From: Rhodoferax sp.
GTDB taxonomy: Bacteria > Pseudomonadota > Gammaproteobacteria > Burkholderiales > Burkholderiaceae_C
Direction: 5' to 3'
Assembly: GCA_029865675.1 (NCBI GenBank)
Contig: JARXAU010000219.1
Location: 1 to 22,472, forward strand
Length of the DNA stretch: 22,472 nt
The position numbers and the translations under genes are program-made. Shown here piece by piece: positions 1 through 7,483 of the stretch. Every line of letters begins with the position of its first letter. Within the stretch, counting starts at the first letter, position 1. The notes under the pieces were generated by a model. That model did no database searches, had not been told where the DNA came from, and saw nothing but the letters and a program-made list of their open reading frames with translations.

Positions 1-891
1 ATGATGATGCGATTGTTCCCCTCCCTCTTTAACAGCCACCGCGTGGCGCCCATTGCGCACTACCCCGACTTGCTGCTGGAGACCCTGCGCGCAAGTTGCC
101 CCGCCAGCACCGCCGAGCCCACGGTGGTGGTGCTCACGCCCGGCATGTACAACAGCGCCTACTTTGAGCACGCGTTTTTGGCCCAGCAAATGGGCGTAGA
201 ACTGGTCGAAGGCCAAGATTTGATGGTCAAAGACAACTTCGTCTACATGCGCACCACGCGCGGAGCGCGTCGGGTGGACGTGATTTACCGCCGGGTAGAT
301 GACGACTTTTTGGACCCCACGGTATTTCGCCCCGGCTCTACCCTGGGCTGCCCCGGCCTGCTTGATGCCTACCGCGCAGGCAATGTGACGATTTGCAACG
401 CCGTGGGCACCGGCATTGCCGACGACAAATCGATCTACCCCTATGTGCCGCAAATGATCGAGTTTTACCTGGGCGAAAAGCCCATTTTGAACAACGTGCC
501 CACCTTCCAGTGCCGCAAGCCCGACGACCTGGCCTACACCCTGGCGCACCTCAAAGACCTGGTGCTCAAAGAAGTGCACGGCGCCGGTGGCTACGGCATG
601 CTGGTGGGGCCAGCGGCGAGCAGCGCCGAGATTGAGAACTTCCGCCAGGCCTTGCTGGCCAACCCCAGCGGCTACATCGCCCAGCCCACGCTCAGCCTGT
701 CCACCTGCCCCACTTATGTGGAAAGCGGCATTGCCCCGCGCCATATTGACCTGCGGCCCTATGTGCTCTCGGGCAAAACCGTGCAAATGGTGCCCGGCGG
801 CCTGACGCGCGTGGCCTTGCAAGAGGGCTCGCTGGTGGTGAACTCGTCCCAAGGCGGTGGCACCAAAGACACTTGGATTCTGGAGGACTAG
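1..891 (+). CDS. Circularly permuted ATP-grasp type 2 protein (DUF404/DUF407), 5' end outside the window
   Basis: This is the C-terminal 296 residues of a circularly permuted ATP-grasp protein, a family thought to form peptide-like bonds with ATP, with unknown natural substrate. Family blocks seen: a VVLTPGMYNSAYFEH segment near residue 43, VDVIYRRVDDDFLDP near 93, NAVGTG followed by DDKSIYPYVP near 134, KEVHGAGGYGML near 191, and PRHIDLRPYVLSGK near 246. It ends with the family-typical SSQGGGTKDTW. Members are usually about 470-490 residues, so the ATG triplets at base 1 are internal Met codons and some 170 residues lie upstream of the window. The next gene starts 3 bases after the stop. This pair commonly travels with a transglutaminase-like gene, which is not seen here. 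The family call is secure; the biochemical role is not. Confidence 0.92.
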   Translation: MMMRLFPSLFNSHRVAPIAHYPDLLLETLRASCPASTAEPTVVVLTPGMYNSAYFEHAFLAQQMGVELVEGQDLMVKDNFVYMRTTRGARRVDVIYRRVDDDFLDPTVFRPGSTLGCPGLLDAYRAGNVTICNAVGTGIADDKSIYPYVPQMIEFYLGEKPILNNVPTFQCRKPDDLAYTLAHLKDLVLKEVHGAGGYGMLVGPAASSAEIENFRQALLANPSGYIAQPTLSLSTCPTYVESGIAPRHIDLRPYVLSGKTVQMVPGGLTRVALQEGSLVVNSSQGGGTKDTWILED

Positions 892-893
892 CC

Positions 894-1850
894 ATGCTCA
901 GCCGCACCGCCGACCATTTGTACTGGATGTCGCGCTACACCGAGCGCGCCGAAAACACCGCCCGCATGCTGGACGTGAACTACCAGACCGCCCTCTTGGG
1001 CCAGACCGAGGCCGCCGAGGAGCGCAGCTGGCGCGGGCTTCTAAGCATTAGTGAGCTGCTGCCCGCCTACACCCAGCGCCACAAAGCGGTACGCGCCCGC
1101 GAGGTAATGGACTTTATGGTGCGCGACGAGAGCAACCCGTCGAGCATCTTGTCCTGCCTGGGCGCGGCACGCGAAAACGCCGGCGCGGTGCGCGGCACGC
1201 TCACCACCGAGGTGTGGGAGACGCAAAACCAGACCTGGCTAGAGGTCAAACGCATGGCCGCGAGCGACAGCTTTGCGCGCGATCCGTCGCAGTTTTTTGA
1301 ATGGGTGAAGTTCCGCTCGCACCTCTCGCGCGGCGTCACCGTGGGCACCATGCTGATGGACGAATCGCTGCATTTCATGCGCCTGGGCACCTTTTTGGAG
1401 CGGGCGGACAACACCGCGCGGTTGGTGGACGTCAAGTTCCATGGCGGCGCCACCGACTTTTTGGACACTGGCATTGCCAAAGACCAAGAGGGCGACTTCT
1501 ACCACTGGAGCGCGGTCTTGCGCAGCGTCTCGGCGTTCGAGATTTACCGCAAGGTCTACCGCGACGTGATCCGCCCCGAGCGGGTGGCCGAGTTGCTCAT
1601 CCTCAAGGCCGACATGCCGCGCTCTTTGCACGCCTCTTTGGTAGAAGTGCTCAACAACCTAGAGCGCGTGACCAGCGACCCGCAGAGCGAAACCCTGCGC
1701 CGCGCGGGCAAGCTGCGCGCGCAGTTGCAATACGCCCGCATTGACGAGATTTTGGCCACCGGCCTGCACGCCTTTTTGACGCAGTTTTTGGACCGCGTCA
1801 ACGACCTGGGCGTGCACGTAAGCCGCGAGTTTTTGGTGCCGGTGACCTGA
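894..1850 (+). CDS. Alpha-E domain-containing protein (DUF403)
   Basis: This 318-residue, mainly helical protein belongs to the alpha-E family, the usual partner of circularly permuted ATP-grasp proteins. Its function is unknown but presumed to lie in the same peptide-ligation or modification system. The N terminus MLSRTADHLYWMSRYTERAE is the family signature, and a second signature, FLERADNTARLVDVKF, lies near residue 170. An in-frame ATG 21 bases upstream (873) lies inside the previous gene. I chose 894 because a GGAGG at 882-886 sits 7 bases before it and because it gives the canonical N terminus. The gene is very probably co-transcribed and coupled with the ATP-grasp gene. It ends 12 bases from the convergent mltB stop. 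Confidence 0.93.
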   Translation: MLSRTADHLYWMSRYTERAENTARMLDVNYQTALLGQTEAAEERSWRGLLSISELLPAYTQRHKAVRAREVMDFMVRDESNPSSILSCLGAARENAGAVRGTLTTEVWETQNQTWLEVKRMAASDSFARDPSQFFEWVKFRSHLSRGVTVGTMLMDESLHFMRLGTFLERADNTARLVDVKFHGGATDFLDTGIAKDQEGDFYHWSAVLRSVSAFEIYRKVYRDVIRPERVAELLILKADMPRSLHASLVEVLNNLERVTSDPQSETLRRAGKLRAQLQYARIDEILATGLHAFLTQFLDRVNDLGVHVSREFLVPVT

Positions 1851-1862
1851 TTCGCAGGTCCG

Positions 1863-2942
1863 TTAGGGCTTGGCCTGCGCTGGGGCAGCGGCGCTTTCGC
1901 GCTGCCACGCGGTTTGCACTTCCTGCCCCAGTTCAATCACCGACATGGCGTAAAAGCTGCTCCAGTTGTAGCGGGTAACGGTATAGAAGTTGTCGGTACC
2001 TGCCACGTACTGCGTGGGCGCGCTGCCGTTGGGCAGTTCAATCAAAGCCAGCAAGCCGGGGTGGCGCTGCCCGGCTTCGTCGAGTTCCGCACCGCGTTCC
2101 CGCATGGCTAAGGGGCTCATACTGGGGACAATGTCGTTTTGCAGCAGGGCGGGTAAATCTAGCGTTTGTGGGTCCAGTTGCACCGCGTAGTGCGTAGGCA
2201 TCCCAGGCTTCCAGTGAAACGCCGCCAAGTAGTTAGCCACCGAGCCGATGGCGTCTGCGCGGCTGCCAAACAGGTCAATGCGGCCGTCGCCGTCAAAGTC
2301 CACCGCGTACTGGCGCCAGCTTGACGGCATGAACTGCGCCATGCCCAGCGCCCCGGCGTAGCTGCCGCGCACCTTCAAGGGGTCCAGACCCTGCGTTTTG
2401 CACAGGCGCAAAAACTCCTCCAACTCTTGCAAAAAATAGGCGGCGCGCTGGGCCGCTTTGGGGTGTACGGCAGGAAAGTCAAAGGCCAGCGTGCTCAGCG
2501 CGTCAATCGTGCGGTAGCCGCCCATGTGCTTGCCGTAAATGGTTTCCACGCCCAATATGCCGACGATGACGTTCGCCGACACGCCGGTTTCACGCTCGGC
2601 ACGCGCCAGCGTGTCGGCGTTGCGCTGCCAAAACCGCACCCCAGCCTGGATGCGCAGGGGCTCCATCACACGGCTGCGGTAGAGCGCCCAGTCCCGCGCG
2701 GCCGAGGCCTGGCCGGGCGTGACCGCGTTCACCACGGCGGGCAGGCGCTGGGCCTTGCCGATCACGCCGCGCACCGAGGCCGGACGCATGTGCAAACGCG
2801 CGGCCATGGCGTTGGCGGCAGCCATGGCGGCGGGGTTGCTGCGGTAGGTGGCGGGCTCGGCCCGCGTGCGCTTGGCGGCGGTGGCCGGGTTGGTACAAAG
2901 CAGCGCCAAAACCAGGGTAAGGTAGAAAAATCGAGGTGTCAA
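1863..2942 (-). CDS. mltB: Lytic murein transglycosylase, MltB family
   Basis: The predicted periplasmic enzyme (359 residues) cleaves the MurNAc-GlcNAc bond of peptidoglycan with formation of 1,6-anhydroMurNAc. Residues 1-23 form a signal peptide (hydrophobic FFYLTLVLALL, cleavage after ATAA) with no lipobox, so it looks like the soluble type. The catalytic glutamate is E133 in GILGVETIYG. Further MltB blocks are SYAGALGMAQFMPSSW, the DFDGDGRIDL loop, and NFYTVTRYN near the C terminus. The start is a TTG: an in-frame TGA lies one codon upstream and no nearby ATG or GTG would retain the signal peptide. No good ribosome-binding site precedes it, so the start is less certain than the function. 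Confidence 0.9.
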   Translation of the reverse strand: MTPRFFYLTLVLALLCTNPATAAKRTRAEPATYRSNPAAMAAANAMAARLHMRPASVRGVIGKAQRLPAVVNAVTPGQASAARDWALYRSRVMEPLRIQAGVRFWQRNADTLARAERETGVSANVIVGILGVETIYGKHMGGYRTIDALSTLAFDFPAVHPKAAQRAAYFLQELEEFLRLCKTQGLDPLKVRGSYAGALGMAQFMPSSWRQYAVDFDGDGRIDLFGSRADAIGSVANYLAAFHWKPGMPTHYAVQLDPQTLDLPALLQNDIVPSMSPLAMRERGAELDEAGQRHPGLLALIELPNGSAPTQYVAGTDNFYTVTRYNWSSFYAMSVIELGQEVQTAWQRESAAAPAQAKP

Positions 2943-3129
2943 AAATCAGCTTTCGAAGGGCAGGGAACGGCTGAGTTCAGCAACAAGAAACTTCGTTTGC
3001 TTGCTCTACCAGCGCACCGGCGTACGTTAAAAAGCCAGTTTGAAAGCGGTGAGTCCAGGGCGAGAATAGGACGAGAACTTGGCGCAACCATGACAAGTCT
3101 TCGGCGGGTGGCGGCGAAGGCGACTCGGC
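2943..3129. other. Intergenic spacer between the DUF808 gene and mltB
   Basis: This 187-base spacer should hold the mltB promoter on the minus strand. I see no convincing -35/-10 pair, hairpin terminator or RNA gene. A short frame on the minus strand through it (3178 to 2939) has no recognisable product and overlaps both neighbours. Confidence 0.5.
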
Positions 3130-4050
3130 TTAAGCGACGGTTGGCGCAACCGCCTGGCGTATTCGCTGCACTGCCCACAGCAAAGCCACCACTACCGCGC
3201 CCGAAAGCAGTCCAGCAGCGCCTTCTAACCCGAGTGCTACTGCCGGCCCAACCCAGCCCAAGGTGGCCGCAAAATCCTCAATGCCATGCCCTACCAAAGG
3301 TACGCCATGAACCAAAATGCCGCCGCCCACCAAAAACATGGCGGCAGTGCCCACGGCCGACAAGCCCTTCATCAGCCAGGGCGCCGTCCACACCAGGGCG
3401 GTGCCGATGGCCTGCTTCCAGCGGGCGGCTTGGTTGCAGAGGTGCAGGCCGGCATCGTCAAGCTTGACGATGGCCGCCACCAGGCCATACACGCCCACCG
3501 TCATGGCGATGGAAATCCCCACCAAAACCGATATGCGCTGGCCCATGGTGGCCTCGGCCACGGTGCCCAGGGTAATGACAATGATCTCGGCCGAAAGAAT
3601 AAAGTCGGTGCGCACCGCGCCTTTGATTTTTTCCTTCTCAAACGCCAGCATGTCCACCGCCTCATCGGCGACCGCTTGGCGCAGTTCCTCGTGGTGCTGC
3701 GCGCTGGAGGAGCGGTGCGCCAGCAAGTGCATGATCTTCTCGGCACCTTCAAAGCATAAAAACAAACCGCCCAGCATCAGCAAGGGCGTAATCAGCACGG
3801 GGACAAAAGCACTGATGAGCAGCGCCACGGGCACCAAGATCGCCTTGTTCACTAAAGAGCCATTGGCCACGGCCCAGACCACCGGGAGTTCGCGATCAGC
3901 ACGCACACCTGCGACTTGCTGCGCATTGAGCGCCAGGTCGTCCCCCAGTACGCCGGCGGTTTTTTTCGCTGCCACTTTGGTCATCAGCGCCACGTCATCG
4001 AGCAGGGTGGCAATGTCGTCTATCAGGGCAAACAAACTGGAGCTAGCCAT
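3130..4050 (-). CDS. DUF808 family inner-membrane protein (YedI-like)
   Basis: This polytopic membrane protein of 306 residues belongs to the DUF808/YedI family, whose role is not established. Recognisable family features are the N-terminal block SSLFALIDDIATLLDDVA with AAKKTAGVLGDDLA, the cytosolic segment with EEL and FEKEKIKGAVRTDFILSAEI, and the glycine-rich C-terminal membrane segments from about residue 225. Hydrophobic stretches are visible near residues 70-98, 150-165, 173-195, 220-252 and 265-290. The ATG at 4050 is supported by GAGGA on the minus strand at 4058-4062, about 7 bases upstream. The gene lies upstream of mltB on the same strand but 187 bases apart, so shared transcription is uncertain. 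Confidence 0.88.
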   Translation of the reverse strand: MASSSLFALIDDIATLLDDVALMTKVAAKKTAGVLGDDLALNAQQVAGVRADRELPVVWAVANGSLVNKAILVPVALLISAFVPVLITPLLMLGGLFLCFEGAEKIMHLLAHRSSSAQHHEELRQAVADEAVDMLAFEKEKIKGAVRTDFILSAEIIVITLGTVAEATMGQRISVLVGISIAMTVGVYGLVAAIVKLDDAGLHLCNQAARWKQAIGTALVWTAPWLMKGLSAVGTAAMFLVGGGILVHGVPLVGHGIEDFAATLGWVGPAVALGLEGAAGLLSGAVVVALLWAVQRIRQAVAPTVA

Positions 4051-4356
4051 GGTCGGGTCCTCGGTAAAAATGAGTGTGGCATCCTGCGGGGCGGGTCAGT
4101 AGGCACCTGTGCCCAGTCTTCTTGACTGGCAATCAGGGCAAAACGTTGCATTGTGCCTGTGCGGCATGGCGCCCTTCTTAGGGTTTACTGCAGGCAGCTT
4201 GGGCTGCGGGAGGTCGCGGCTCCAGAATGGCAGCCGGGCGCATGCTGAGGCGGCGCACTTGTCAATTTAATGACGTAATTTTGAAATATGCAGGCAGTAA
4301 AAACCTAACGCGCAGGCGAATCCTTCGCTACCTTAACCAACCCGAAGAAAGAAACT
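4051..4356. promoter_or_regulatory. Divergent control region between the DUF808 gene and phoX
   Basis: This 306-base region separates two divergent genes and holds no credible gene. It contains a small hairpin, CCAGTC at 4113-4118 and GACTGG at 4124-4129 with a 5-base loop. An AT-rich patch follows at 4259-4290. Inside it TTGTCAA (4259-4265), 4 AT bases and ATGACGT (4270-4276) match a tandem Pho box at 9 of 14 positions. The same bases also read as the inverted repeat GTCA-N6-TGAC. Control by PhoB would suit a phosphatase, but the match is weak and remains an inference. Confidence 0.35.
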
Positions 4357-6291
4357 ATGGCCAAAGACTTCTCAACGATGGAGAACAGCAACCGCTCCTC
4401 CAATTCCAGCATTCATGACGTCTGCGATCCTTCGCGTCGCACGGTATTGCGAGGGGGCCTGGGGGCGCTCGCCAGTGGCTTTTTGGCGCCCCTGAGCGCC
4501 ATCGGCGGCGCTGCTGCATTGACCGCCTGTGCCACCAGCGGCGGCTCAGCGGGTGCTTCCTTGCTGGGGTTTAAGAGCGTCGCCATTTCCTTGGCTGACA
4601 CGGTGATCGTGCCCGAAGGCTACTCCGTTCAGGTCATCGCGCCTTGGGGCGACCCGGTGGGACTGTCCGGCGAAAACCACGCATTCAAGGACGATGCGAG
4701 CAACACCGCAGCCCAGCAAGAAACCCAAATCGGCATGCACCACGACGGCATGCACTACTTTGCGCAAGACGGCTCCAAGAGCGGCTTGCTGGTGATCAAC
4801 CACGAATACACCGACGAAGGCTTGTTGTTTTCGGACGGCATGGCCACCTGGACCCCCGAGAAAGTGCGCAAGGCGCAGGCCGCCCACGGCGTGTCGGTGC
4901 TTGAAATCGAAGACAAGGGCGGCAAATGGGAGGTCGTCAAGCCCTCGCCCTGGGCGCGCCGCATTACGGCCAATACCCCATGCGAGCTGAGCGGACCGGT
5001 GGCTGGCCACGCCATGGTGAAAACCGCTGCAGACGCAGGCGGTCGCCGGGTGTTGGGAACGCTTAACAACTGCGCCAGCGGCATTACGCCATGGGGCACC
5101 TACCTTACGGCGGAAGAAAACTTCATCAACTACTTCAGTGGCGGCGACGCCTTGAACGCGCACGAAAAGCGCTGGGGCATGAAGAAAGGCGGCGGCGGTG
5201 GCTACCGCTGGCACGAGCACGATGCCCGCTTTGACGCCGTCAAAAACCCCAACGAACCCAACCGCTTTGGCTGGATTGTGGAAATTGACCCCGCCAACCC
5301 CAGTTCTACGCCCAAAAAGCGCACCGCCATGGGCCGCGCCTCGCACGAAGGCGCCACGGTGGCCATGACCAAAGACGGACGCGCCGTGGTGTACATGGGC
5401 GAAGACGCCCGCTTTGAATACATCTACAAGTTTGTCAGCCGTGACACCGTCAAGCCCGGTGGCGCTACCGCCAACAGCAGCTTGCTGGACCACGGCACGC
5501 TGATGGTGGCCAAGTTCGATGCCGACGGCAAAGGCCAATGGATCGCCTTGACCCACGGCCAAGGCCCCCTGACGGCGGCCAACGGCTTTGCCGACCAGGG
5601 TGAAGTGCTGATCAAAGCCCGCCAAGCCAGCGACTTGCTGGGCGCCACCAAAATGGACCGTCCCGAGTGGATTGACGTGGACAAGCAGGGCTGGGTATAC
5701 GCCACACTGACCAACAACAGCAACCGCGGTATGGACAAGCAGCCAGTGGTAGACGCCGCAAATGCGCGTGCCAACAACACGATGGGCAACATTATTCGCT
5801 GGAAAGAAGACGGCGACTTCCACGGCACCACCTTTGCTTGGAACCAGTTTGTGCTGGCCGGTGACCCCTCCTTGGAGCGCGCAGAGGCCAAGGGCAATAT
5901 CAAGGGCGATATGTTCTCGTGCCCAGACGGTTTGTGGACCGACGCGCGCGGCGTGCTGTGGATTCAGACCGACATGTCTACCTCTGCCATGGGCAAGGGC
6001 GACCTGAAAAACATGGGCAACAACATGATGCTGGCGGCTGACCCTCGCACTGGCGAGATTCGCCGCTTTTTGACCGGACCTGCGGGCTGCGAAATTACCG
6101 GGGCTACCGGCACGCCGGATGGCAAAACCATGTTTATCAACGTTCAGCACCCCGGTGAGAGCCCCTCCGAGCGCAGCGACCCGAAAGCTCCGGGCGCGAT
6201 TTCCAACTGGCCCGACAAAAAGCCAGGCGGTCGCCCCCGCTCGGCGACGGTGGTCATTCGCAAAATCGATGGTGGCGTGATCGGAACCTAA
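4357..6291 (+). CDS. phoX: PhoX-family alkaline phosphatase (DUF839), Tat-exported
   Basis: The 644-residue protein is a PhoX-type phosphatase, a family that releases phosphate from organic phosphomonoesters outside the cytoplasm using iron and calcium. A twin-arginine signal SRRTVLRGG (R27, R28) is followed by a hydrophobic stretch. This ends in LTAC (C58), a possible lipobox that would make it a Tat-exported lipoprotein. The block TLNNCASGITPWGTYLTAEE (C239, E253, E254) matches the family's metal-site segment with its iron-bridging cysteine. Other blocks are INHEYTDEG near 148, ASHEGATVAM near 328 and a C-terminal FINVQHPGESPSE. ATG 4357 follows a weak purine stretch (GAAGAAAG); ATG 4378 is possible and would also keep the Tat signal. 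It is a single-gene unit followed by two palindromes. Confidence 0.93.
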   Translation: MAKDFSTMENSNRSSNSSIHDVCDPSRRTVLRGGLGALASGFLAPLSAIGGAAALTACATSGGSAGASLLGFKSVAISLADTVIVPEGYSVQVIAPWGDPVGLSGENHAFKDDASNTAAQQETQIGMHHDGMHYFAQDGSKSGLLVINHEYTDEGLLFSDGMATWTPEKVRKAQAAHGVSVLEIEDKGGKWEVVKPSPWARRITANTPCELSGPVAGHAMVKTAADAGGRRVLGTLNNCASGITPWGTYLTAEENFINYFSGGDALNAHEKRWGMKKGGGGGYRWHEHDARFDAVKNPNEPNRFGWIVEIDPANPSSTPKKRTAMGRASHEGATVAMTKDGRAVVYMGEDARFEYIYKFVSRDTVKPGGATANSSLLDHGTLMVAKFDADGKGQWIALTHGQGPLTAANGFADQGEVLIKARQASDLLGATKMDRPEWIDVDKQGWVYATLTNNSNRGMDKQPVVDAANARANNTMGNIIRWKEDGDFHGTTFAWNQFVLAGDPSLERAEAKGNIKGDMFSCPDGLWTDARGVLWIQTDMSTSAMGKGDLKNMGNNMMLAADPRTGEIRRFLTGPAGCEITGATGTPDGKTMFINVQHPGESPSERSDPKAPGAISNWPDKKPGGRPRSATVVIRKIDGGVIGT

Positions 6292-6309
6292 AGAGGGCAC
6301 TTGGCGCGC

Positions 6310-6357
6310 GCTGTCCTGGGCGGGACAGCATCGTGTCAAGCGGGGCAGCTGCCCCGC
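6310..6357 (+). terminator. Two tandem GC-rich palindromes behind phoX, possible terminator
   Basis: GCTGTCC (6310-6316) pairs with GGACAGC (6323-6329) over a 6-base loop. Eleven bases later lies a perfect 18-base palindrome, 6340-6357 (GCGGGGCAG/CTGCCCCGC). They start 19 bases after the phoX stop, as expected for a 3' end, but no T-run follows either one. They may be a factor-assisted terminator or only mRNA-protecting hairpins. Confidence 0.45.
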
Positions 6358-6388
6358 GCATTGCCCCCATTGAGGCGCCACCTCGCTC

Positions 6389-6484
6389 CGGAGTGCGTGT
6401 TAAGCTAAAAAGCAGTTGAGGCCTGCCGCTTGCGGCTGGAAACAGCGGTCGCTGTTTACTTGGTCTTGAAGACTGCGCACTCCG
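6389..6484 (+). promoter_or_regulatory. Nested inverted-repeat element in the deacetylase leader
   Basis: Outer arms CGGAGTGCG (6389-6397) and CGCACTCCG (6476-6484) are perfectly complementary. Between them lie GCCGC-TT-GCGGC (6425-6436) and the 18-base palindrome AAACAGCG-GT-CGCTGTTT (6440-6457). As RNA this folds into a closing stem enclosing hairpins. It ends 18 bases before the deacetylase ATG, which lacks a visible ribosome-binding site. The 18-base palindrome could instead be a repressor operator. I do not recognise a known riboswitch or small RNA family. Confidence 0.4.
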
Positions 6485-6502
6485 CGTGAAAACGCTCTGT
6501 CT

Positions 6503-7456
6503 ATGCCTAAAACCGGTTACTTCTCACACCCAGCGTGTCGCAAACACGACATGGGTGTAGGACACCCCGAGTGTCCCGAGCGGCTGGATGCCATTAGCGA
6601 CTGGCTGCTGGCCACCGGTGTGCTGGACGCACTGGACCAGCGTCATGCACCAGCCGCGCCGATCGCCGACCTCGAGCTTGCGCACGGTCGCATGCACATC
6701 GCCGCGTTGCGCGGGCTGACGGAAAGTCTGCGCGACGATATTGTTGCCGGTGGCCCCACGCACGTGCAGATCGACCCCGACACCAGTCTCAATGCCCACA
6801 CATGGGACGCCGCGCTTCACGCCGCTGGTTCAGCACTGGCTGCGACAGATGCGGTGATGGCCGGCGAGTTGGTTAACGCCTTTTGTGCGGTGCGCCCGCC
6901 CGGGCACCATGCCTGCCGAGAAAAGGCCATGGGGTTTTGCTTTTTCAACAACGTAGCGGTTGCCGCGCGCTACGCGCTGGAGCGCCACGGCTTGGAGCGG
7001 GTGGCGATTATCGACTTTGATGTGCACCACGGTAACGGCACCGAAGATATCGTGGCCGGTGATGCGCGCATCCTGATGGCGAGCTTTTTCCAGCACCCGT
7101 TCTATCCTTACGGTTGCCCTCGTTCGGACGCGCCTAATTTGCTTAATGTTGCGCTTCCTGCCTATTCCAAGGGGGACGCGGTGCGTGCCGTGGTGGAGCG
7201 CGACTGGATGCCGCGCCTTGATGCATTTGCGCCGCAAATGGTTTTTATCAGCGCCGGCTTCGACGCCCACCGGGATGACGAACTGGGACAAATGGGTTTG
7301 GTCGAGGCGGACTATGCGTGGATGACCCGGCGCATCAAAGAGCTCGCGCAGCGCCACGCCCAGGGCCGCCTTGTCTCTTGTTTAGAGGGCGGCTACCACC
7401 TTGATGCTTTGGCACGAAGCGTGGAAGCGCATGTGCGGGTGCTTGCTGATGTGTAG
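6503..7456 (+). CDS. Class II histone deacetylase family protein (acetylpolyamine or acyl-lysine amidohydrolase)
   Basis: This 317-residue zinc hydrolase is of the arginase/deacetylase fold, predicted to remove acetyl groups from lysines or polyamines in the cytoplasm. The N terminus MPKTGYFSHP with HDMGVGHPECPERLDA is typical of bacterial class II HDAC-like enzymes. The active site is complete: catalytic H135-H136 in RPPGHHA, zinc ligands D173 and H175 in DFDVHHGNG and D254 in AGFDAH, and Y298 in LEGGY. The start is fixed by family alignment. There is no clear Shine-Dalgarno before it, and a dyad-rich leader precedes it. The MscS gene begins 27 bases downstream and may be co-transcribed. The physiological substrate cannot be told from sequence. 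Confidence 0.92.
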   Translation: MPKTGYFSHPACRKHDMGVGHPECPERLDAISDWLLATGVLDALDQRHAPAAPIADLELAHGRMHIAALRGLTESLRDDIVAGGPTHVQIDPDTSLNAHTWDAALHAAGSALAATDAVMAGELVNAFCAVRPPGHHACREKAMGFCFFNNVAVAARYALERHGLERVAIIDFDVHHGNGTEDIVAGDARILMASFFQHPFYPYGCPRSDAPNLLNVALPAYSKGDAVRAVVERDWMPRLDAFAPQMVFISAGFDAHRDDELGQMGLVEADYAWMTRRIKELAQRHAQGRLVSCLEGGYHLDALARSVEAHVRVLADV

Positions 7457-7459
7457 CGC

Positions 7460-7474
7460 CCCTTTTCAAAAGGG
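7460..7474 (+). promoter_or_regulatory. Hairpin covering the ribosome-binding site of the MscS gene
   Basis: CCCTTTT (7460-7466) and AAAAGGG (7468-7474) form a perfect inverted repeat starting 3 bases after the deacetylase stop. The second arm contains the only Shine-Dalgarno-like bases (AAGGG), 9 bases before the ATG at 7484. The fold would therefore mask the channel gene's ribosome-binding site, unless ribosomes finishing the deacetylase gene open it. Confidence 0.4.
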
Positions 7475-7483
7475 CTTATTGCG

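Noticed and set aside
3003..3010. GGTAGAGC on the minus strand, like a tRNA D-arm box
   Set aside because: No acceptor stem, anticodon arm or matching T-arm is found at the right distances.
2427..3467. A 346-codon open frame on the plus strand across mltB and the end of the DUF808 gene
   Set aside because: It is the antisense of two recognised genes, very rich in Arg, Gly and Pro, with no motif.
4546..6381. A 611-codon open frame on the minus strand opposite phoX
   Set aside because: It mirrors the GC-rich third positions of phoX, is low-complexity (His, Ala, Gly, Val-rich) and has no recognisable domain; phoX is certain.
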